Positions 18,699 to 28,736 of a DNA stretch of 64,000 bases are shown here, in pieces (the stretch's first letter is position 1; each line of letters begins with the position of its first letter). Location of the stretch: assembly GCA_026192395.1 (NCBI GenBank), contig WACF01000001.1, forward strand, positions 1,387,637 to 1,451,636. The letters are read 5' to 3'. A model generated the notes under the pieces. That model did no database searches. It was not told where the DNA came from and was given only the letters and a program-made list of their open reading frames with translations. This DNA comes from Proteobacteria bacterium 005FR1. GTDB lineage: Bacteria > Pseudomonadota > Gammaproteobacteria > Pseudomonadales > Cellvibrionaceae. The position numbers and the translations under genes are program-made.

Positions 18699-20717
18699 AT
18701 GACTGAACGCCGCGACATTCTTGTCACCAATGCCCTGCCTTATGCCAACGGACCCATTCACCTGGGCCACCTGGTCGGCTATATCCAGGCGGACATCTGG
18801 GTTCGGTTCCAGCGCATGCGCGGCCATAACGTTTTCTTCGTTTGCGCCGACGACGCCCACGGCACCGCCATCATGCTGCGGGCGGAACAGCTGGGGGTAA
18901 CGCCGGAAGAGCAGATCGCGCGAATCAAGGAAGACCACGAACGGGACTTTGCCGACTTTCGGGTGAATTTCGACAACTTCCACACCACCCATTCGCCGGA
19001 AAACAAAGAGCTTGCCGAATACATCTACAAGCAGCTGGACGCGAACGGTCATATCAAGAAGCGCACCATCACCCAGGCCTATGACCCGGAGAAGCAGCTG
19101 TTTCTGTCGGACCGCTACATCCGTGGGACCTGTCCCCGCTGCAAGGCGGCGGACCAGTACGGCGATAATTGCGAAGTCTGCGGCGCGACCTACACGCCCG
19201 ATCAGCTGATCGACCCGAAAAGCGTGCTGTCCGGCGCGACGCCGGTGAGCAGGGAATCCGAACACCTGTTTTTGGCCCTCGGCGAATTCACCGACTTCCT
19301 GCGCGAGTGGACCCGCGCCGGTCACCTGCAGCCGGAAGTGGCCAATAAGCTCCAGGAGTGGCTCGACGCCGGCCTGCAGGAATGGGACATCTCCCGCGAT
19401 GCACCCTACTTCGGCTTCGAAATTCCCGGCCATCCGGGCAAGTACTTTTATGTCTGGCTGGACGCGCCAATCGGCTACATCGCCAGCTTCAAGCACTACT
19501 GCGACAACCAGGGTATCGACTGGCAGGAGTGGTGGAAGCCGGGCTCGACCACCGAGCTGCACCATTTCATTGGCAAGGACATCATCAACTTCCATGCCCT
19601 GTTCTGGCCCTGCATGCTGACCTCGGCGGGCTTCCGCACGCCGACCAAAATCGCGGTGAACGGCTTCCTTACTGTGAACGGCGCGAAGATGTCCAAGTCC
19701 CGCGGCACCTTCATCGATGCGCGCACTTATTTGAATCATCTGGACCCGGAATACCTGCGTTATTACTACGCGGCCAAACTGTCCAGCAGCGTTGACGATC
19801 TCGACCTGAATCTGGACGATTTCGTCGCGCGGGTTAATTCCGATCTGGTCGGCAAGGTCATCAATATCGCCAGCCGCACGGCCAAGTTCATCGAGAAGAC
19901 CGGCGGCAAGCTATCCAATGAAATCGAAGACCCGGCTCTCTGGGAGCGCTTTACCGGCGCCAGTGAACGGATCGCCGATCACTACGACAAACGCGACTTC
20001 AGCCGAGCGATGCGCGACGTAATGGAGCTGGCCGACCTCGCCAACGAATACGTGTCCCGCAGGGAACCCTGGAAGATGATCAAGGACGAAGGCCAACAGG
20101 AAGCGACCAATCAGGTCTGCTCGCTGGCTCTGAACATGTTCCGCGCGATCGTCACCTACCTGTCCCCTGTGCTGCCCGCACTGGCCGAGAAGTCCCGGGA
20201 ATTTTTGAACGCTGACCTGCCCTGGCAGGGCGCGACGAAATACCTGGGCGATCATGAGATCGGCAAATTCAAGCCGCTCATGGTTCGAATCGAGAAAGAG
20301 AAGGTGGAGGCCGTGGTGGAAGCCAGCAAAGAATCCCTGCAGGCAGCGCCTGCAAAACCCACCGGCCCGCTGGCCGATGAGCCGATCGCCGAAGAAATCG
20401 AATACGCGGATTTCGCCAAGGTAGACCTGCGCGTGGCACGCATCGAAAAGGCCGAGCATGTGGAAGGCGCGGACAAACTGCTGCGCCTGACCCTGGATCT
20501 CGGCGGCGAGAAGCGCAATGTGTTCGCCGGCATCAAGAGCGCCTACGATCCGGCGAAACTGGAAGGCAAACTGACGGTAATGGTCGCCAACCTGAAGCCG
20601 CGCAAGATGAAGTTCGGCATGTCCGAGGGCATGGTCCTCGCGGCCGGCCCCGGCGGGAAGGACATTTATGTTCTGGAACCCGATGAAGGCGCCCAGCCGG
20701 GTATGCGGGTGATGTGA
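18699..20717 (+). CDS. metG: Methionyl-tRNA synthetase
   Basis: Charges tRNA-Met. The 672-aa class I synthetase shows HLGH (residues 21–24), KMSKS (330–334) and a zinc knuckle with CPRC and CEVC near residues 146–162. A C-terminal EMAP-like tRNA-binding/dimerisation domain (about residues 570–672, [20 protein letters not shown]) makes it the long dimeric form, as in E. coli and Pseudomonas. A single gene with its own promoter, divergent from the Mrp ATPase gene. Confidence 0.97.
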   Translation: MTERRDILVTNALPYANGPIHLGHLVGYIQADIWVRFQRMRGHNVFFVCADDAHGTAIMLRAEQLGVTPEEQIARIKEDHERDFADFRVNFDNFHTTHSPENKELAEYIYKQLDANGHIKKRTITQAYDPEKQLFLSDRYIRGTCPRCKAADQYGDNCEVCGATYTPDQLIDPKSVLSGATPVSRESEHLFLALGEFTDFLREWTRAGHLQPEVANKLQEWLDAGLQEWDISRDAPYFGFEIPGHPGKYFYVWLDAPIGYIASFKHYCDNQGIDWQEWWKPGSTTELHHFIGKDIINFHALFWPCMLTSAGFRTPTKIAVNGFLTVNGAKMSKSRGTFIDARTYLNHLDPEYLRYYYAAKLSSSVDDLDLNLDDFVARVNSDLVGKVINIASRTAKFIEKTGGKLSNEIEDPALWERFTGASERIADHYDKRDFSRAMRDVMELADLANEYVSRREPWKMIKDEGQQEATNQVCSLALNMFRAIVTYLSPVLPALAEKSREFLNADLPWQGATKYLGDHEIGKFKPLMVRIEKEKVEAVVEASKESLQAAPAKPTGPLADEPIAEEIEYADFAKVDLRVARIEKAEHVEGADKLLRLTLDLGGEKRNVFAGIKSAYDPAKLEGKLTVMVANLKPRKMKFGMSEGMVLAAGPGGKDIYVLEPDEGAQPGMRVM

Positions 20718-20762
20718 TTCGCTGAGCGCCCGGACGGAGCCGGCAACTCGCTACCCCCACTG

Positions 20763-21300
20763 CGTCATTCCTGCGAAGGCAGGAATCCATTTGCCTGGAA
20801 AGGACCTCGTAGTCGGGGATAGTGCCACTAAGCCCGTTTACCGTCGGGGAGGGGCCTTTCAAAAACGCTGTACATACATCTCTGTACGCTCCTTCGCTTC
20901 ATCCCTGAAGCGAAGGTTTTGAAAGACCCCTCCCCAACGGCAAACTCGTACGCAACCGCTTCAAGTCGATCGCTTCTTCCGAATAGAGCGACCGAAAGAA
21001 AAACGGGAGTTCGACACACCACCACTCGAGTTTGGTGCTGGGGGGATGCGTTTCGACAAATCGGCAGGACAGCCGATTTGCACAGCGGCAGCTGCCCGAA
21101 GGGCGAGCCACATGGACGTGGCGAGTGAAACCTTCGCGGGAGCGACCCCGTGAAGGAGCTCCAGGGATGGATTCATGCGTTTTCGAAAGGCATCCCCCCA
21201 GTGCCAAACGGGCTTAGTGGCACTTAATCGAACGGCGAACGGGTACTTCTGCATAAACAGTCAGTTGGATGGACCCACGTTGACGCACAAAGGAATGACG
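20763..21300. repeat. CGTCATTCC-bounded segment containing a nested fold-back element
   Basis: The metG–rsxA gap (606 bp) has CGTCATTCC at 20763–20771 and its complement GGAATGACG at 21292–21300, the same termini as the 94-bp element at 16189–16282. The left end also holds a perfect 8-bp hairpin (ATTCCTGC / GCAGGAAT, 20767–20786). Removing the 404-bp inner element leaves about 134 bp, near the size of the other copy, suggesting the inner element inserted into it. The nine-base termini alone are weak evidence. Confidence 0.4.
20821..21224. repeat. 404-bp fold-back element with 19-bp perfect terminal inverted repeats
   Basis: Both ends carry AGTGCCACTAAGCCCGTTT in inverted orientation (20821–20839; 21206–21224); extended to 48 bp, 39 positions match without gaps. 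Inside are four copies of a 29-bp module in alternating orientation: 20836–20864 (+), 20917–20945 (−), 21030–21058 (+) and 21181–21209 (−). Copies 1 and 2 match at 26/29 and copies 3 and 4 at 25/29, forming two large hairpins. The first loop holds a perfect 11-bp stem (20891–20916); the second holds further hairpins at 21058–21079 and 21131–21156. I see no transposase, no plausible protein and no clear target duplication. It resembles a MITE or a BIME-like composite. Confidence 0.88.
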
Positions 21301-21323
21301 ATCAAGCAAGCTCAGGCCAGACC

Positions 21324-21899
21324 ATGACAGACTTCGCCATCATTCTCATCGGCGCCATTCTGGTTAACAACTTCGTGCTGGTGCAGTTTCTTGGATTGTG
21401 CCCCTTCATGGGCGTGTCCAACAAACTGGAAACCGCCATTGGAATGGCCGCGGCGACCACATTCGTACTCACGCTCGCTTCGGTGGCGAGTTATCTGGTG
21501 CGCACTTTTATTCTGGTGCCGCTGGATATCGAATATCTGCGTACCATCTCGTTCATTCTCGTGATCGCCGTGGTTGTGCAGTTTACGAAAATGTTTATCG
21601 ATGCATCCAGTCCGCTGCTTGCACGGGTGCTGGGTGTTTTCCTGCCACTGATCACCACCAACTGCGCCGTGTTGGGTGTCGCTTTGCAGAATACCACCAA
21701 GTCTCACAGCTTCCTGGAATCTTCCCTATACGGCTTCGGGGCCGGTGTGGGCTTTTCGCTGGTGCTGATTCTGTTTTCTGCTATGCGCGAGCGACTCGCC
21801 TTCGCCGATGTACCCGTACCCTTCAAGGGGGCTGCTATCGGCATGATTACCGCCGGACTGATGTCCCTGGCGTTTATGGGATTCGCCGGGCTGATCTGA
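21324..21899 (+). CDS. rsxA: Rnf/Rsx electron transport complex subunit A
   Basis: An integral membrane subunit of the Rnf complex, an ion-motive NADH:ferredoxin oxidoreductase (Rsx in E. coli, where it helps reset SoxR). The 191-aa protein has six membrane segments and family motifs ([38 protein letters not shown]). Its TGA overlaps the rsxB ATG by one base. It begins the six-gene rsxABCDGE operon, 23 bp after the repeat-rich gap. Confidence 0.96.
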   Translation: MTDFAIILIGAILVNNFVLVQFLGLCPFMGVSNKLETAIGMAAATTFVLTLASVASYLVRTFILVPLDIEYLRTISFILVIAVVVQFTKMFIDASSPLLARVLGVFLPLITTNCAVLGVALQNTTKSHSFLESSLYGFGAGVGFSLVLILFSAMRERLAFADVPVPFKGAAIGMITAGLMSLAFMGFAGLI

Positions 21900-22531
21900 T
21901 GGAATTCCTCACCGATTTTATTTTGCAGCGCTCCGTCGCCGAAGCCGTGCTGGCTCTGGTTGGCCTCGCCGCTGCATTCGGGGCAGTGCTCGGCTTTGCG
22001 TCGGTGCGCTTCAAAGTCGAAGCCGATCCCATTGTGGATCAGATCGACAATCTGCTGCCGCAAACTCAATGCGGTCAGTGTGGCCATCCCGGTTGCCGCC
22101 CCTATGCCGAAGCGATCAGCAGTGGCGAAGCCATCAACAAGTGTCCGCCCGGCGGGCAGGCCACCATCAATGCGCTCGCCAAGCTGCTCGATGTAGAGGC
22201 GCCCACGCTCGACGAAGAGCACGGGCAGGAAAGCGAATTGCCCAACGTGGCCTACATTCGCGAAGACGAGTGTATCGGCTGCACCAAGTGTATTCAGGCC
22301 TGTCCGGTGGACGCGATTCTGGGAGCCGCGCAGCAGATGCATACGGTGATCGCCGATGAGTGTACCGGCTGCGATCTGTGCGTGGAGCCCTGCCCGGTGG
22401 ATTGTATCGAGATGCGCCCTGTTCAGGTCACTGTGGCCGAGTGGAGCTGGAAGTTGCCGGCGGACCCGGGCAAACCCGCCAATCTGATTGCCAGTGATCG
22501 CGATGATGAGCGATCGGGAGCGGCCGCGTGA
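21899..22531 (+). CDS. rsxB: Rnf/Rsx complex subunit B, iron-sulfur protein
   Basis: A 210-aa membrane-anchored ferredoxin-like subunit that passes electrons within Rnf. An N-terminal anchor helix is followed by the CGQCGHPGC 4Fe-4S (Fer4-like) motif near residue 60. Two 4Fe-4S motifs follow, [12 protein letters not shown] and [12 protein letters not shown]. The start ATG overlaps the rsxA stop; the open frame continues upstream inside rsxA but is not used. It overlaps rsxC by four bases. Confidence 0.96.
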   Translation: MEFLTDFILQRSVAEAVLALVGLAAAFGAVLGFASVRFKVEADPIVDQIDNLLPQTQCGQCGHPGCRPYAEAISSGEAINKCPPGGQATINALAKLLDVEAPTLDEEHGQESELPNVAYIREDECIGCTKCIQACPVDAILGAAQQMHTVIADECTGCDLCVEPCPVDCIEMRPVQVTVAEWSWKLPADPGKPANLIASDRDDERSGAAA

Positions 22532-24315
22532 GGAAAATCTGGGAAATCCCCGGCGGCATTCATCCGCCCGAGCACAAGGCGCAATCGCTCTGCAATCCAC
22601 TGGCCGATTTACCCTTGCCCGCGCAGATCGTTCTGCCGGTTTCGCAGCATCTCGGCGCGCCCGCCGAGCCGATCGTGGAAGTGGGAGATCAGGTGCTCAA
22701 GGGCGAGCTGGTGGCGATGGGCAAGCAAGCTATCAGCGCCAATGTGCATGCTTCCACCAGTGGCAAGGTGGTCGCCATTGAGCAGCGGCCGCTGCCTCAT
22801 CCATCGGGGATGGACGGTCTCTGTGTCGTCATCGAGCCCGATGGCGAAGACCGCTGGGCGGCGCTGCAGGCTTGTGAAGACTACAACACACTTGAGCCCG
22901 CGGCCCTGCTGGAAAAAATTCAGGCGGCGGGGATTGCCGGGATGGGCGGCGCCGGTTTCCCCACCTCGGTGAAACTGGCTCCGCGCAACCCCATCAAGAC
23001 CCTGATCATCAACGGCACCGAATGCGAGCCTTACATCACCGCCGACGACGTGCTGATGCGGCATCACGCTGCCGACATCGTGCAAGGCATTCAGCTGCTC
23101 TCCCACCTTCTCGGCGAACCGGAAGAGATCCTGGTGGCCATCGAGAACAACAAGCCTGAAGCCATCGAGACGATGAAGGCGGCGGTATCCGAATGTGGCG
23201 ATGCCCGCATGGAAGTGGTTCCGCTGCCAACCAAGTATCCCAGCGGCGGCGAAAAACAACTGGTACAGATTCTTACCGGGCAGGAAGTGCCTTCGGGCGG
23301 GCTTCCGGCGCAGCTCGGCGTGGTCTGTCAGAACGTAGCCACAGTGCTCGCCGCCTGGCGAGCGGTGCGCTTTGGCGAACCGCTGATCGAGCGCATAACC
23401 ACGGTCACCGGCGAAGCTTTCTCTGATCAGCGCAATGTCCGTGTTCGCCTGGGCACTCCCATCGAGTTCGTTCTGGAACAACATGGCTATGACGGCAAGC
23501 GTGCTTCGCGCCTGGTGATGGGCGGGCCAATGATGGGTTTCAGCATCGTCAATGCCGAAGCTCCCGTGATCAAGACCACCAACTGTCTGCTCGCGCCCAG
23601 CCTTGAAGAAGCTCCATCACCGGGGCCGGCGCAGGCCTGTATTCGCTGTGGCATGTGCGCGGAGGCCTGTCCTTCCAGTCTGCTGCCGCAGCAGTTGTAC
23701 TGGTATTCACGCGCTCAGGACGAAGAGAAGCTGAAAGCACATAACCTCTTCGATTGCATTGAATGTGGTGCCTGCTCTTACGTTTGCCCGAGCCAGATCC
23801 CGCTGGTGCAGTTTTACCGCGCCGCCAAGGGCGAAATCCGCCGGCACGACGCGGAGAAGAAGCACGCGGACCGCGCCCGCCAGCGCTTCGAATTCCATAA
23901 GCAGCGAATCGAGGAAGAAAAAGCGGCGCGAGCCCGAGCGCGTGAAGAAGCACAGGAAAAGGCCCGGCAGCGCGCTCAGGAAAAAGCCGCGGCGGAAGCA
24001 GCCACCGGTGACAAGCCGGTGGCCCCCAAGGCCGACAAAGCGAAACTGGTGGCGGATGCGCTGGCGAAAGCGAAGCAGGCGGGTGGCGCGGATCAGCGCG
24101 AGCGCCTTGAGCGCAAGCTGCTCGCGGCCGACGATCGCCTCGCCAAGCTCAAGCAGAAAGAAAGTGAGCTGGCCGATTCTCCTGAACAGCTGGAAGCGCT
24201 GCGCGCACGCATCAAGGAAGCGGAACTGGCAAGCCAGGCCATTCGCAACAAACTGGCTGCGCTTGAATCCGCTCCCAGCAACGCTCAGGCCGGACAAAGC
24301 AAGGTGGCAGACTAG
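22528..24315 (+). CDS. rsxC: Rnf/Rsx complex subunit C
   Basis: The 595-aa peripheral subunit that binds NADH/FMN and feeds electrons to Rnf. The N-terminal half resembles the NuoF fold ([30 protein letters not shown]). Two 4Fe-4S motifs follow ([24 protein letters not shown] near 370–415), then a long Ala/Lys/Glu/Arg-rich, coiled-coil tail of about 150 residues, common in gammaproteobacterial RsxC. The start is GTG at 22528, overlapping rsxB by four bases. Confidence 0.95.
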   Translation: MRKIWEIPGGIHPPEHKAQSLCNPLADLPLPAQIVLPVSQHLGAPAEPIVEVGDQVLKGELVAMGKQAISANVHASTSGKVVAIEQRPLPHPSGMDGLCVVIEPDGEDRWAALQACEDYNTLEPAALLEKIQAAGIAGMGGAGFPTSVKLAPRNPIKTLIINGTECEPYITADDVLMRHHAADIVQGIQLLSHLLGEPEEILVAIENNKPEAIETMKAAVSECGDARMEVVPLPTKYPSGGEKQLVQILTGQEVPSGGLPAQLGVVCQNVATVLAAWRAVRFGEPLIERITTVTGEAFSDQRNVRVRLGTPIEFVLEQHGYDGKRASRLVMGGPMMGFSIVNAEAPVIKTTNCLLAPSLEEAPSPGPAQACIRCGMCAEACPSSLLPQQLYWYSRAQDEEKLKAHNLFDCIECGACSYVCPSQIPLVQFYRAAKGEIRRHDAEKKHADRARQRFEFHKQRIEEEKAARARAREEAQEKARQRAQEKAAAEAATGDKPVAPKADKAKLVADALAKAKQAGGADQRERLERKLLAADDRLAKLKQKESELADSPEQLEALRARIKEAELASQAIRNKLAALESAPSNAQAGQSKVAD

Positions 24316-25364
24316 TGCAGCCAATCACTTCACCACACGCTCACAGCAAGAACTCCACTGCCAACGTAATGCAGCTGGTTTTGCTGGCCACCCTGCCCGG
24401 GCTGATCGCGCTGACACACTTCTTTGGCCCCGGCACTCTATACAATATCGTGCTGGCCAGCATTACCGCGGTCGCCTGTGAGGCAGCCATCCTCAAGTTA
24501 CGCAATCGCCCGGTGGCATTTTACCTGCGCGATTACAGTGCGCTGGTCACTGCCGTACTGCTGGGCCTTGCTCTGCCGCCCTACTGCCCCTGGTGGGTTG
24601 TTGTCGTGGGCACCAGTACCGCGATCATCATCGCCAAACATCTCTACGGCGGCCTGGGTTACAACCCGTTCAATCCGGCGATGGTGGGCTATGTGGTTCT
24701 ACTGATCTCCTTCCCGGTGGAGATGACCCAGTGGGCCGCACCGCGCGCGATTCTGGAAGAAGGCCAGTCGCTGATGGGGCCTGTCTCGGCGCTGGCGCGC
24801 ATCTGGCTGGAGACACCGGTGGATGCCTACAGCGGTGCAACACCCCTCGACTTGTTCAAGCATCTGGACGGACAAACCGTCAGGCAGGTCTATGACGGGG
24901 AAGCCCTGTTCCGCGAAGGCCGCTGGGCGGGCGCCGGTTGGGAGTGGGTGAATCTGGGCTTTCTCACCGGCGGACTTTTTCTGCTCTACAGAAAAGTCTT
25001 CACCTGGCACACGCCGGTGAGCATGCTGGTGGCGCTGGGCGTGATGGCCGCACCTTTTTACGATGGCGGCAGCTCCGCGAGCGGCGGATCACCGCTGTTT
25101 CATTGGTTATCCGGCGGCACCATGCTGGGGGCCTTCTTCATCGCCACCGACCCGGTGACATCCGCAACAAGCCGTCGAGGCAAGCTCATATTCGGCGCGA
25201 CCATCGGTGTCACCATTTACGTGATTCGTAACTGGGGCAACTACCCGGACGCGGTCGCCTTCGCCGTTCTGCTGATGAATTTCGCCGCACCGTTCATCGA
25301 TTACTACACCGTGCCGCGCAGCTACGGCCACGCCAAGGCTCGTCCCGGACGAGGTACTCCGTGA
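24315..25364 (+). CDS. rsxD: Rnf/Rsx complex subunit D
   Basis: A 349-aa integral membrane subunit with about nine membrane segments, related to NqrB. The covalent FMN site is the Thr in [12 protein letters not shown]. It starts with GTG at 24315, overlapping the last base of the rsxC stop, and its TGA overlaps the rsxG start, so translation is coupled throughout. Confidence 0.94.
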   Translation: MQPITSPHAHSKNSTANVMQLVLLATLPGLIALTHFFGPGTLYNIVLASITAVACEAAILKLRNRPVAFYLRDYSALVTAVLLGLALPPYCPWWVVVVGTSTAIIIAKHLYGGLGYNPFNPAMVGYVVLLISFPVEMTQWAAPRAILEEGQSLMGPVSALARIWLETPVDAYSGATPLDLFKHLDGQTVRQVYDGEALFREGRWAGAGWEWVNLGFLTGGLFLLYRKVFTWHTPVSMLVALGVMAAPFYDGGSSASGGSPLFHWLSGGTMLGAFFIATDPVTSATSRRGKLIFGATIGVTIYVIRNWGNYPDAVAFAVLLMNFAAPFIDYYTVPRSYGHAKARPGRGTP

Positions 25365-25993
25365 TGTTGCGTCAATCCATCGGGTTCAATAGCACGCTGC
25401 TGGGCATCTTTGCGCTAATTACGGCGGGTGTCGTGGCGGTTACCCAACAGCTCACCCGCGAGCCGATCGCGGAAGCCAAAGAACGCGCGGCTCAGGCGGC
25501 ACTGTACGAAATTATCCCCCGCGAGCGGCATGACAACGATCTGCTCAACGACGTGATGCCGCTTGCAGAAGACCATGCTCACCTGCTTGGTAAAGATGCG
25601 CAGCGCGGCCAAATCCACGTGGCGCGCAGTGGCTCGGAACCCGTCGCAGCCATTCTGCCCAGCGTCGCGCCGGACGGCTACAGCGGACCCATCGAGATGA
25701 TCGTCGGTGTGGATGCAGACGGCCGCATTGCCGGCGTGCGCGTTACCAGCCATAACGAAACACCGGGCCTGGGCGACAAGATCGACCTTCGCAAGGGCAA
25801 CTGGATTCTGTCCTTCGACGGCCATGACCTGGAAAGCATGCGCAATGGTGGACATGCCGCCTCCTCAGCGCCCGGCAAGGGTTTCGATCAGCTCACCGGC
25901 GCGACCATCACTCGCAAGGCGGTAACGCGCCAGGTAGAGCGCACATTGGAATATTTCGAGACGGCCCGCCCGCTGGAAACCAACGATGAATGA
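25361..25993 (+). CDS. rsxG: Rnf/Rsx complex subunit G
   Basis: A 210-aa subunit with a single N-terminal membrane helix and a periplasmic FMN domain. The covalent FMN-threonine motif appears as [11 protein letters not shown] near residue 181. Either GTG at 25361 or the adjacent ATG at 25364 may be the start; both overlap the rsxD stop. It overlaps rsxE by eight bases. Confidence 0.94.
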   Translation: MMLRQSIGFNSTLLGIFALITAGVVAVTQQLTREPIAEAKERAAQAALYEIIPRERHDNDLLNDVMPLAEDHAHLLGKDAQRGQIHVARSGSEPVAAILPSVAPDGYSGPIEMIVGVDADGRIAGVRVTSHNETPGLGDKIDLRKGNWILSFDGHDLESMRNGGHAASSAPGKGFDQLTGATITRKAVTRQVERTLEYFETARPLETNDE

Positions 25994-26696
25994 TTTCAAA
26001 GAAATCAGCCTCAACGGCCTGTGGAAGAACAACCCGGCACTAACCCAATTGCTGGGCCTTTGCCCCTTGCTGGCGGTGACCGGTTCGGTGGTCAATGCGC
26101 TCGGTCTGGGGATCGCCACCATCGCGGTGCTGGTGGGGTCCAACCTGTCGGTCTCGCTTATCCGTCACCGGGTTAGTGATGCAGTGCGGCTGCCCGCCTT
26201 CGTCATGATCATCGCGTCCTTCACGACCTGCGCCGAGCTCTTGATGCAGGCTTACACCTTCGAGCTCTATCAAATCCTGGGCATCTTCATTCCGCTGATC
26301 GTCACCAATTGCGCGATTCTGGGCCGCGCCGACGCCTTCGCCAGCCGCAATCCGGTGCTGCCTTCACTGGTCGATGGGTTGATGATGGGTGTTGGCTTCA
26401 CCGCTGTCTTGCTGGCCGTGGGGGCCATGCGCGAGCTGCTCGGCGCAGGCACGCTGTTCGCGAATATGCATCTGCTGTTCGGCGAGATAGCCCGGGGATG
26501 GGAGCTGACCATTATCCCTGATTACTCTGGCTTTCTAGTGGCGGTATTGCCGCCGGGCGCCTTTCTCGCCGCGGGATTTCTGATCGCGCTGAAAAACTTC
26601 ATCGACGCTGAACTCAAGCGTCGCGCGGATCTTCGAAAGCAGCCGGTCGTGCGTGGCAGCAAGCGTGTGAAGACCACCACCGTCATCGGCTCCTGA
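25986..26696 (+). CDS. rsxE: Rnf/Rsx complex subunit E
   Basis: A 236-aa integral membrane subunit paralogous to RsxA ([47 protein letters not shown]), with six membrane segments. Last gene of the rsx operon. In many gammaproteobacteria nth (endonuclease III) follows; here a permease gene follows instead. Confidence 0.95.
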   Translation: MNDFKEISLNGLWKNNPALTQLLGLCPLLAVTGSVVNALGLGIATIAVLVGSNLSVSLIRHRVSDAVRLPAFVMIIASFTTCAELLMQAYTFELYQILGIFIPLIVTNCAILGRADAFASRNPVLPSLVDGLMMGVGFTAVLLAVGAMRELLGAGTLFANMHLLFGEIARGWELTIIPDYSGFLVAVLPPGAFLAAGFLIALKNFIDAELKRRADLRKQPVVRGSKRVKTTTVIGS

Positions 26697-26786
26697 CGCG
26701 AACATCCGCAATCGCAAACTTTCCTTGCTCTTGCTGATCAGTACTACTGAGACTGTTTCGAAACGCAATGCAAGGAGGTCGAGCGA

Positions 26787-27983
26787 GTGGAGAGTTTCCT
26801 CAGTACCTGGCACCAGGCGGCGACCACCAGTCTGGGACTATTCTGGATGGCCTTCTGGGCATTCGGCCTGGGCTATCTGATCAGCAGTATGATCCAGGTT
26901 TTCGTCACCCGCGAGCGCATGCGGCGCAGCATGGGCACGACCGGCGCGAAAAGCATCGGCCTTGCCACGCTGTTCGGTTTCATTTCCAGTTCCTGCTCCT
27001 TTGCCGCGCTGGCGACTACGCGCTCACTGTTCACCAAGGGCGCGGGGCTGGTTCCTTCACTCGCCTTTCTGCTCGCTTCCACAAATCTGGTGATCGAGCT
27101 CGGCATCGTCATCGCCGTATTTCTCGGCTGGCAATTCGTGGTTGGGGAATATGTTGGCGGCGCGCTGCTCATTGTGCTGATGTGGCTCGTTGTGCGCTTC
27201 ACCTATCCCCGCAAACTAACGGACAAGGCCCGCGAACATGCCCGGGAAGCGGAACAAAGTGGCGATAAGGAAGAAGTGCCCGACTGGCGAAAACTGATCC
27301 GCAGCCGCGAAGGCTGGTGCAAAGTCGCGAGCCGCTATGTGATGGAATGGCACATGGTCTGGAAGGATGTGACCATTGGCTTCGCGGTGGCGGGCATCAT
27401 CGCCGCCTTCGTGCCCCGCGAGTTCTTTCGCGCGCTCTTCGTCGGCTCAGGCAGCGAGAATCCCGCTTTCTGGGAGATTCTGCTGCAATCGCTGGTTGGT
27501 CCCGTGGCGGCCTTTTTTACCTTTATCGGCTCCATGGGCAACATACCCCTGGCAGCGGTCTTGTACAGCCATGGCGTAAGCTTCGCCGGCATAATGGCTT
27601 TCATCTTCAGCGATTTGGTGGTCCTGCCGGTGCTCCGCATACAGGCGCAATATTACGGCTGGCGGATGGCCTTCTATATCGTTGGTGTATTCCTGGTGGT
27701 GCTGGTAACTAGCGCGCTGCTGCTCCACTACGGCTTCGCGGTTTTCGGCGTCCTGCCCGATCCTGCCACGACCAAAAGCGTTGTCGAACGTGACTTCTTC
27801 GCTGTCGACTACAAGCTCGTTTTGAACCTGATCTTCATCGCCCTGAGCGCGCTGTTTCTGATCTGGCGCTGGAGAACGATGGGACCTCCGGGCGGCCATG
27901 GAGGGCGGGTGCTGTTTACGCTGGCCTGCATCGCCTTGCTCTGGTTAGGAGTCGGTGTGGCCCTGCCCTTATTTGGCCTTTAG
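26787..27983 (+). CDS. Predicted permease, DUF318/ArsP-like
   Basis: A 398-aa polytopic membrane protein with about nine or ten hydrophobic segments and a cytoplasmic charged loop near residues 140–180. The SSCSFAALATTRSLFTKGAG motif in the first half and GSMGNIPLAAVLYSHGVSF in the second are the paired repeat motifs of the DUF318 permease family. Some family members (ArsP) export organoarsenicals; this one's substrate cannot be inferred. The GTG start at 26787 follows a perfect AAGGAGGT ribosome binding site at six bases. Confidence 0.8.
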   Translation: MESFLSTWHQAATTSLGLFWMAFWAFGLGYLISSMIQVFVTRERMRRSMGTTGAKSIGLATLFGFISSSCSFAALATTRSLFTKGAGLVPSLAFLLASTNLVIELGIVIAVFLGWQFVVGEYVGGALLIVLMWLVVRFTYPRKLTDKAREHAREAEQSGDKEEVPDWRKLIRSREGWCKVASRYVMEWHMVWKDVTIGFAVAGIIAAFVPREFFRALFVGSGSENPAFWEILLQSLVGPVAAFFTFIGSMGNIPLAAVLYSHGVSFAGIMAFIFSDLVVLPVLRIQAQYYGWRMAFYIVGVFLVVLVTSALLLHYGFAVFGVLPDPATTKSVVERDFFAVDYKLVLNLIFIALSALFLIWRWRTMGPPGGHGGRVLFTLACIALLWLGVGVALPLFGL

Positions 27984-28041
27984 CCGTGGTTTGCCGCTCC
28001 CCGCCTACGGCAGTATGATCGCTGTACATTGGAGCGCAGAC

Positions 28042-28719
28042 ATGAGCGACGACAGCGAATCAAGTATTCTCGAGTTCTGGCAGCAGAATGCCAGCGCCTG
28101 GACCCGCGCGGTTCGGGAGAAGACCATTGCAAGTCGTCGCCGCATAACCGACCAGGCTATTGTCGACGCTGTTTTTGCCGAGCCATTCGCATCTGCCCTG
28201 GACATCGGCTGCGGCGAAGGCTGGCTGTGCCGGGCCATTCAGGAACGCGGCGCGCGGGCCACAGGCATCGATGCGGTCGCGGAACTGGTGGAGAGCGCTC
28301 AGCGGCTGTCCGCGGGCGACTACCGCTGCATGAGCTATCGGGTAGTGACCAGCGGCAACCTGGCGCAGCAATTCGATCTCGCGGTATGCAACTTTTCCCT
28401 CTTGGGCGGCGACTCGGTGGACGCGTTGGTCGGTGCCATTCCCATGCTGCTAGAACCCGGTGGACGCGTCATCGTGCAAACGCTGCATCCGCGCGTTTAC
28501 GCTGGTGCCGAGTATCGGGACGGATGGCGGTCCGGATCATGGGCGGGGTTCAGCAGCGATTTCAGGAATCCCGCGCCCTGGTATTTCCGCACGGTTGAAA
28601 GCTGGGTTGAGTTGTTTCAGCGCAGCGGGTTTAGGCAACTGGCAACGGTCGAACCGCGCAACCCGGCCAGCGGCCAATCCGCTTCCATCATCTTCATCGC
28701 CCGCACAGGTGATGCTTGA
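28042..28719 (+). CDS. SAM-dependent class I methyltransferase
   Basis: A 225-aa Rossmann-fold methyltransferase. Motif I is ALDIGCGEGWLCRAI; an acidic residue follows beta-2 (TGIDAV), motif II is FDLAVCNFSLL, and the motif III region is MLLEPGGRVIVQTLHP. The substrate is unknown. The ATG at 28042 with GGAG upstream gives the natural N-terminus. It lies about 60 bp after the permease gene and 17 bp before the thioredoxin lipoprotein gene, so the three may form a transcription unit. Confidence 0.82.
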   Translation: MSDDSESSILEFWQQNASAWTRAVREKTIASRRRITDQAIVDAVFAEPFASALDIGCGEGWLCRAIQERGARATGIDAVAELVESAQRLSAGDYRCMSYRVVTSGNLAQQFDLAVCNFSLLGGDSVDALVGAIPMLLEPGGRVIVQTLHPRVYAGAEYRDGWRSGSWAGFSSDFRNPAPWYFRTVESWVELFQRSGFRQLATVEPRNPASGQSASIIFIARTGDA

Positions 28720-28736
28720 GAACTCCGGAGAATGCC

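Noticed and set aside
20811-21234. Target-site duplication around the 404-bp element
   Set aside because: The flanks (GGGAT on the left, TAATC on the right) share no convincing direct repeat; a TA dinucleotide is near both ends but out of register.
20840-21254. Open frames of 60–100 codons on both strands inside the fold-back element
   Set aside because: They follow from inverted repeats and stop-poor GC-rich sequence, encode each other's mirror image, lack ribosome binding sites and resemble no protein.
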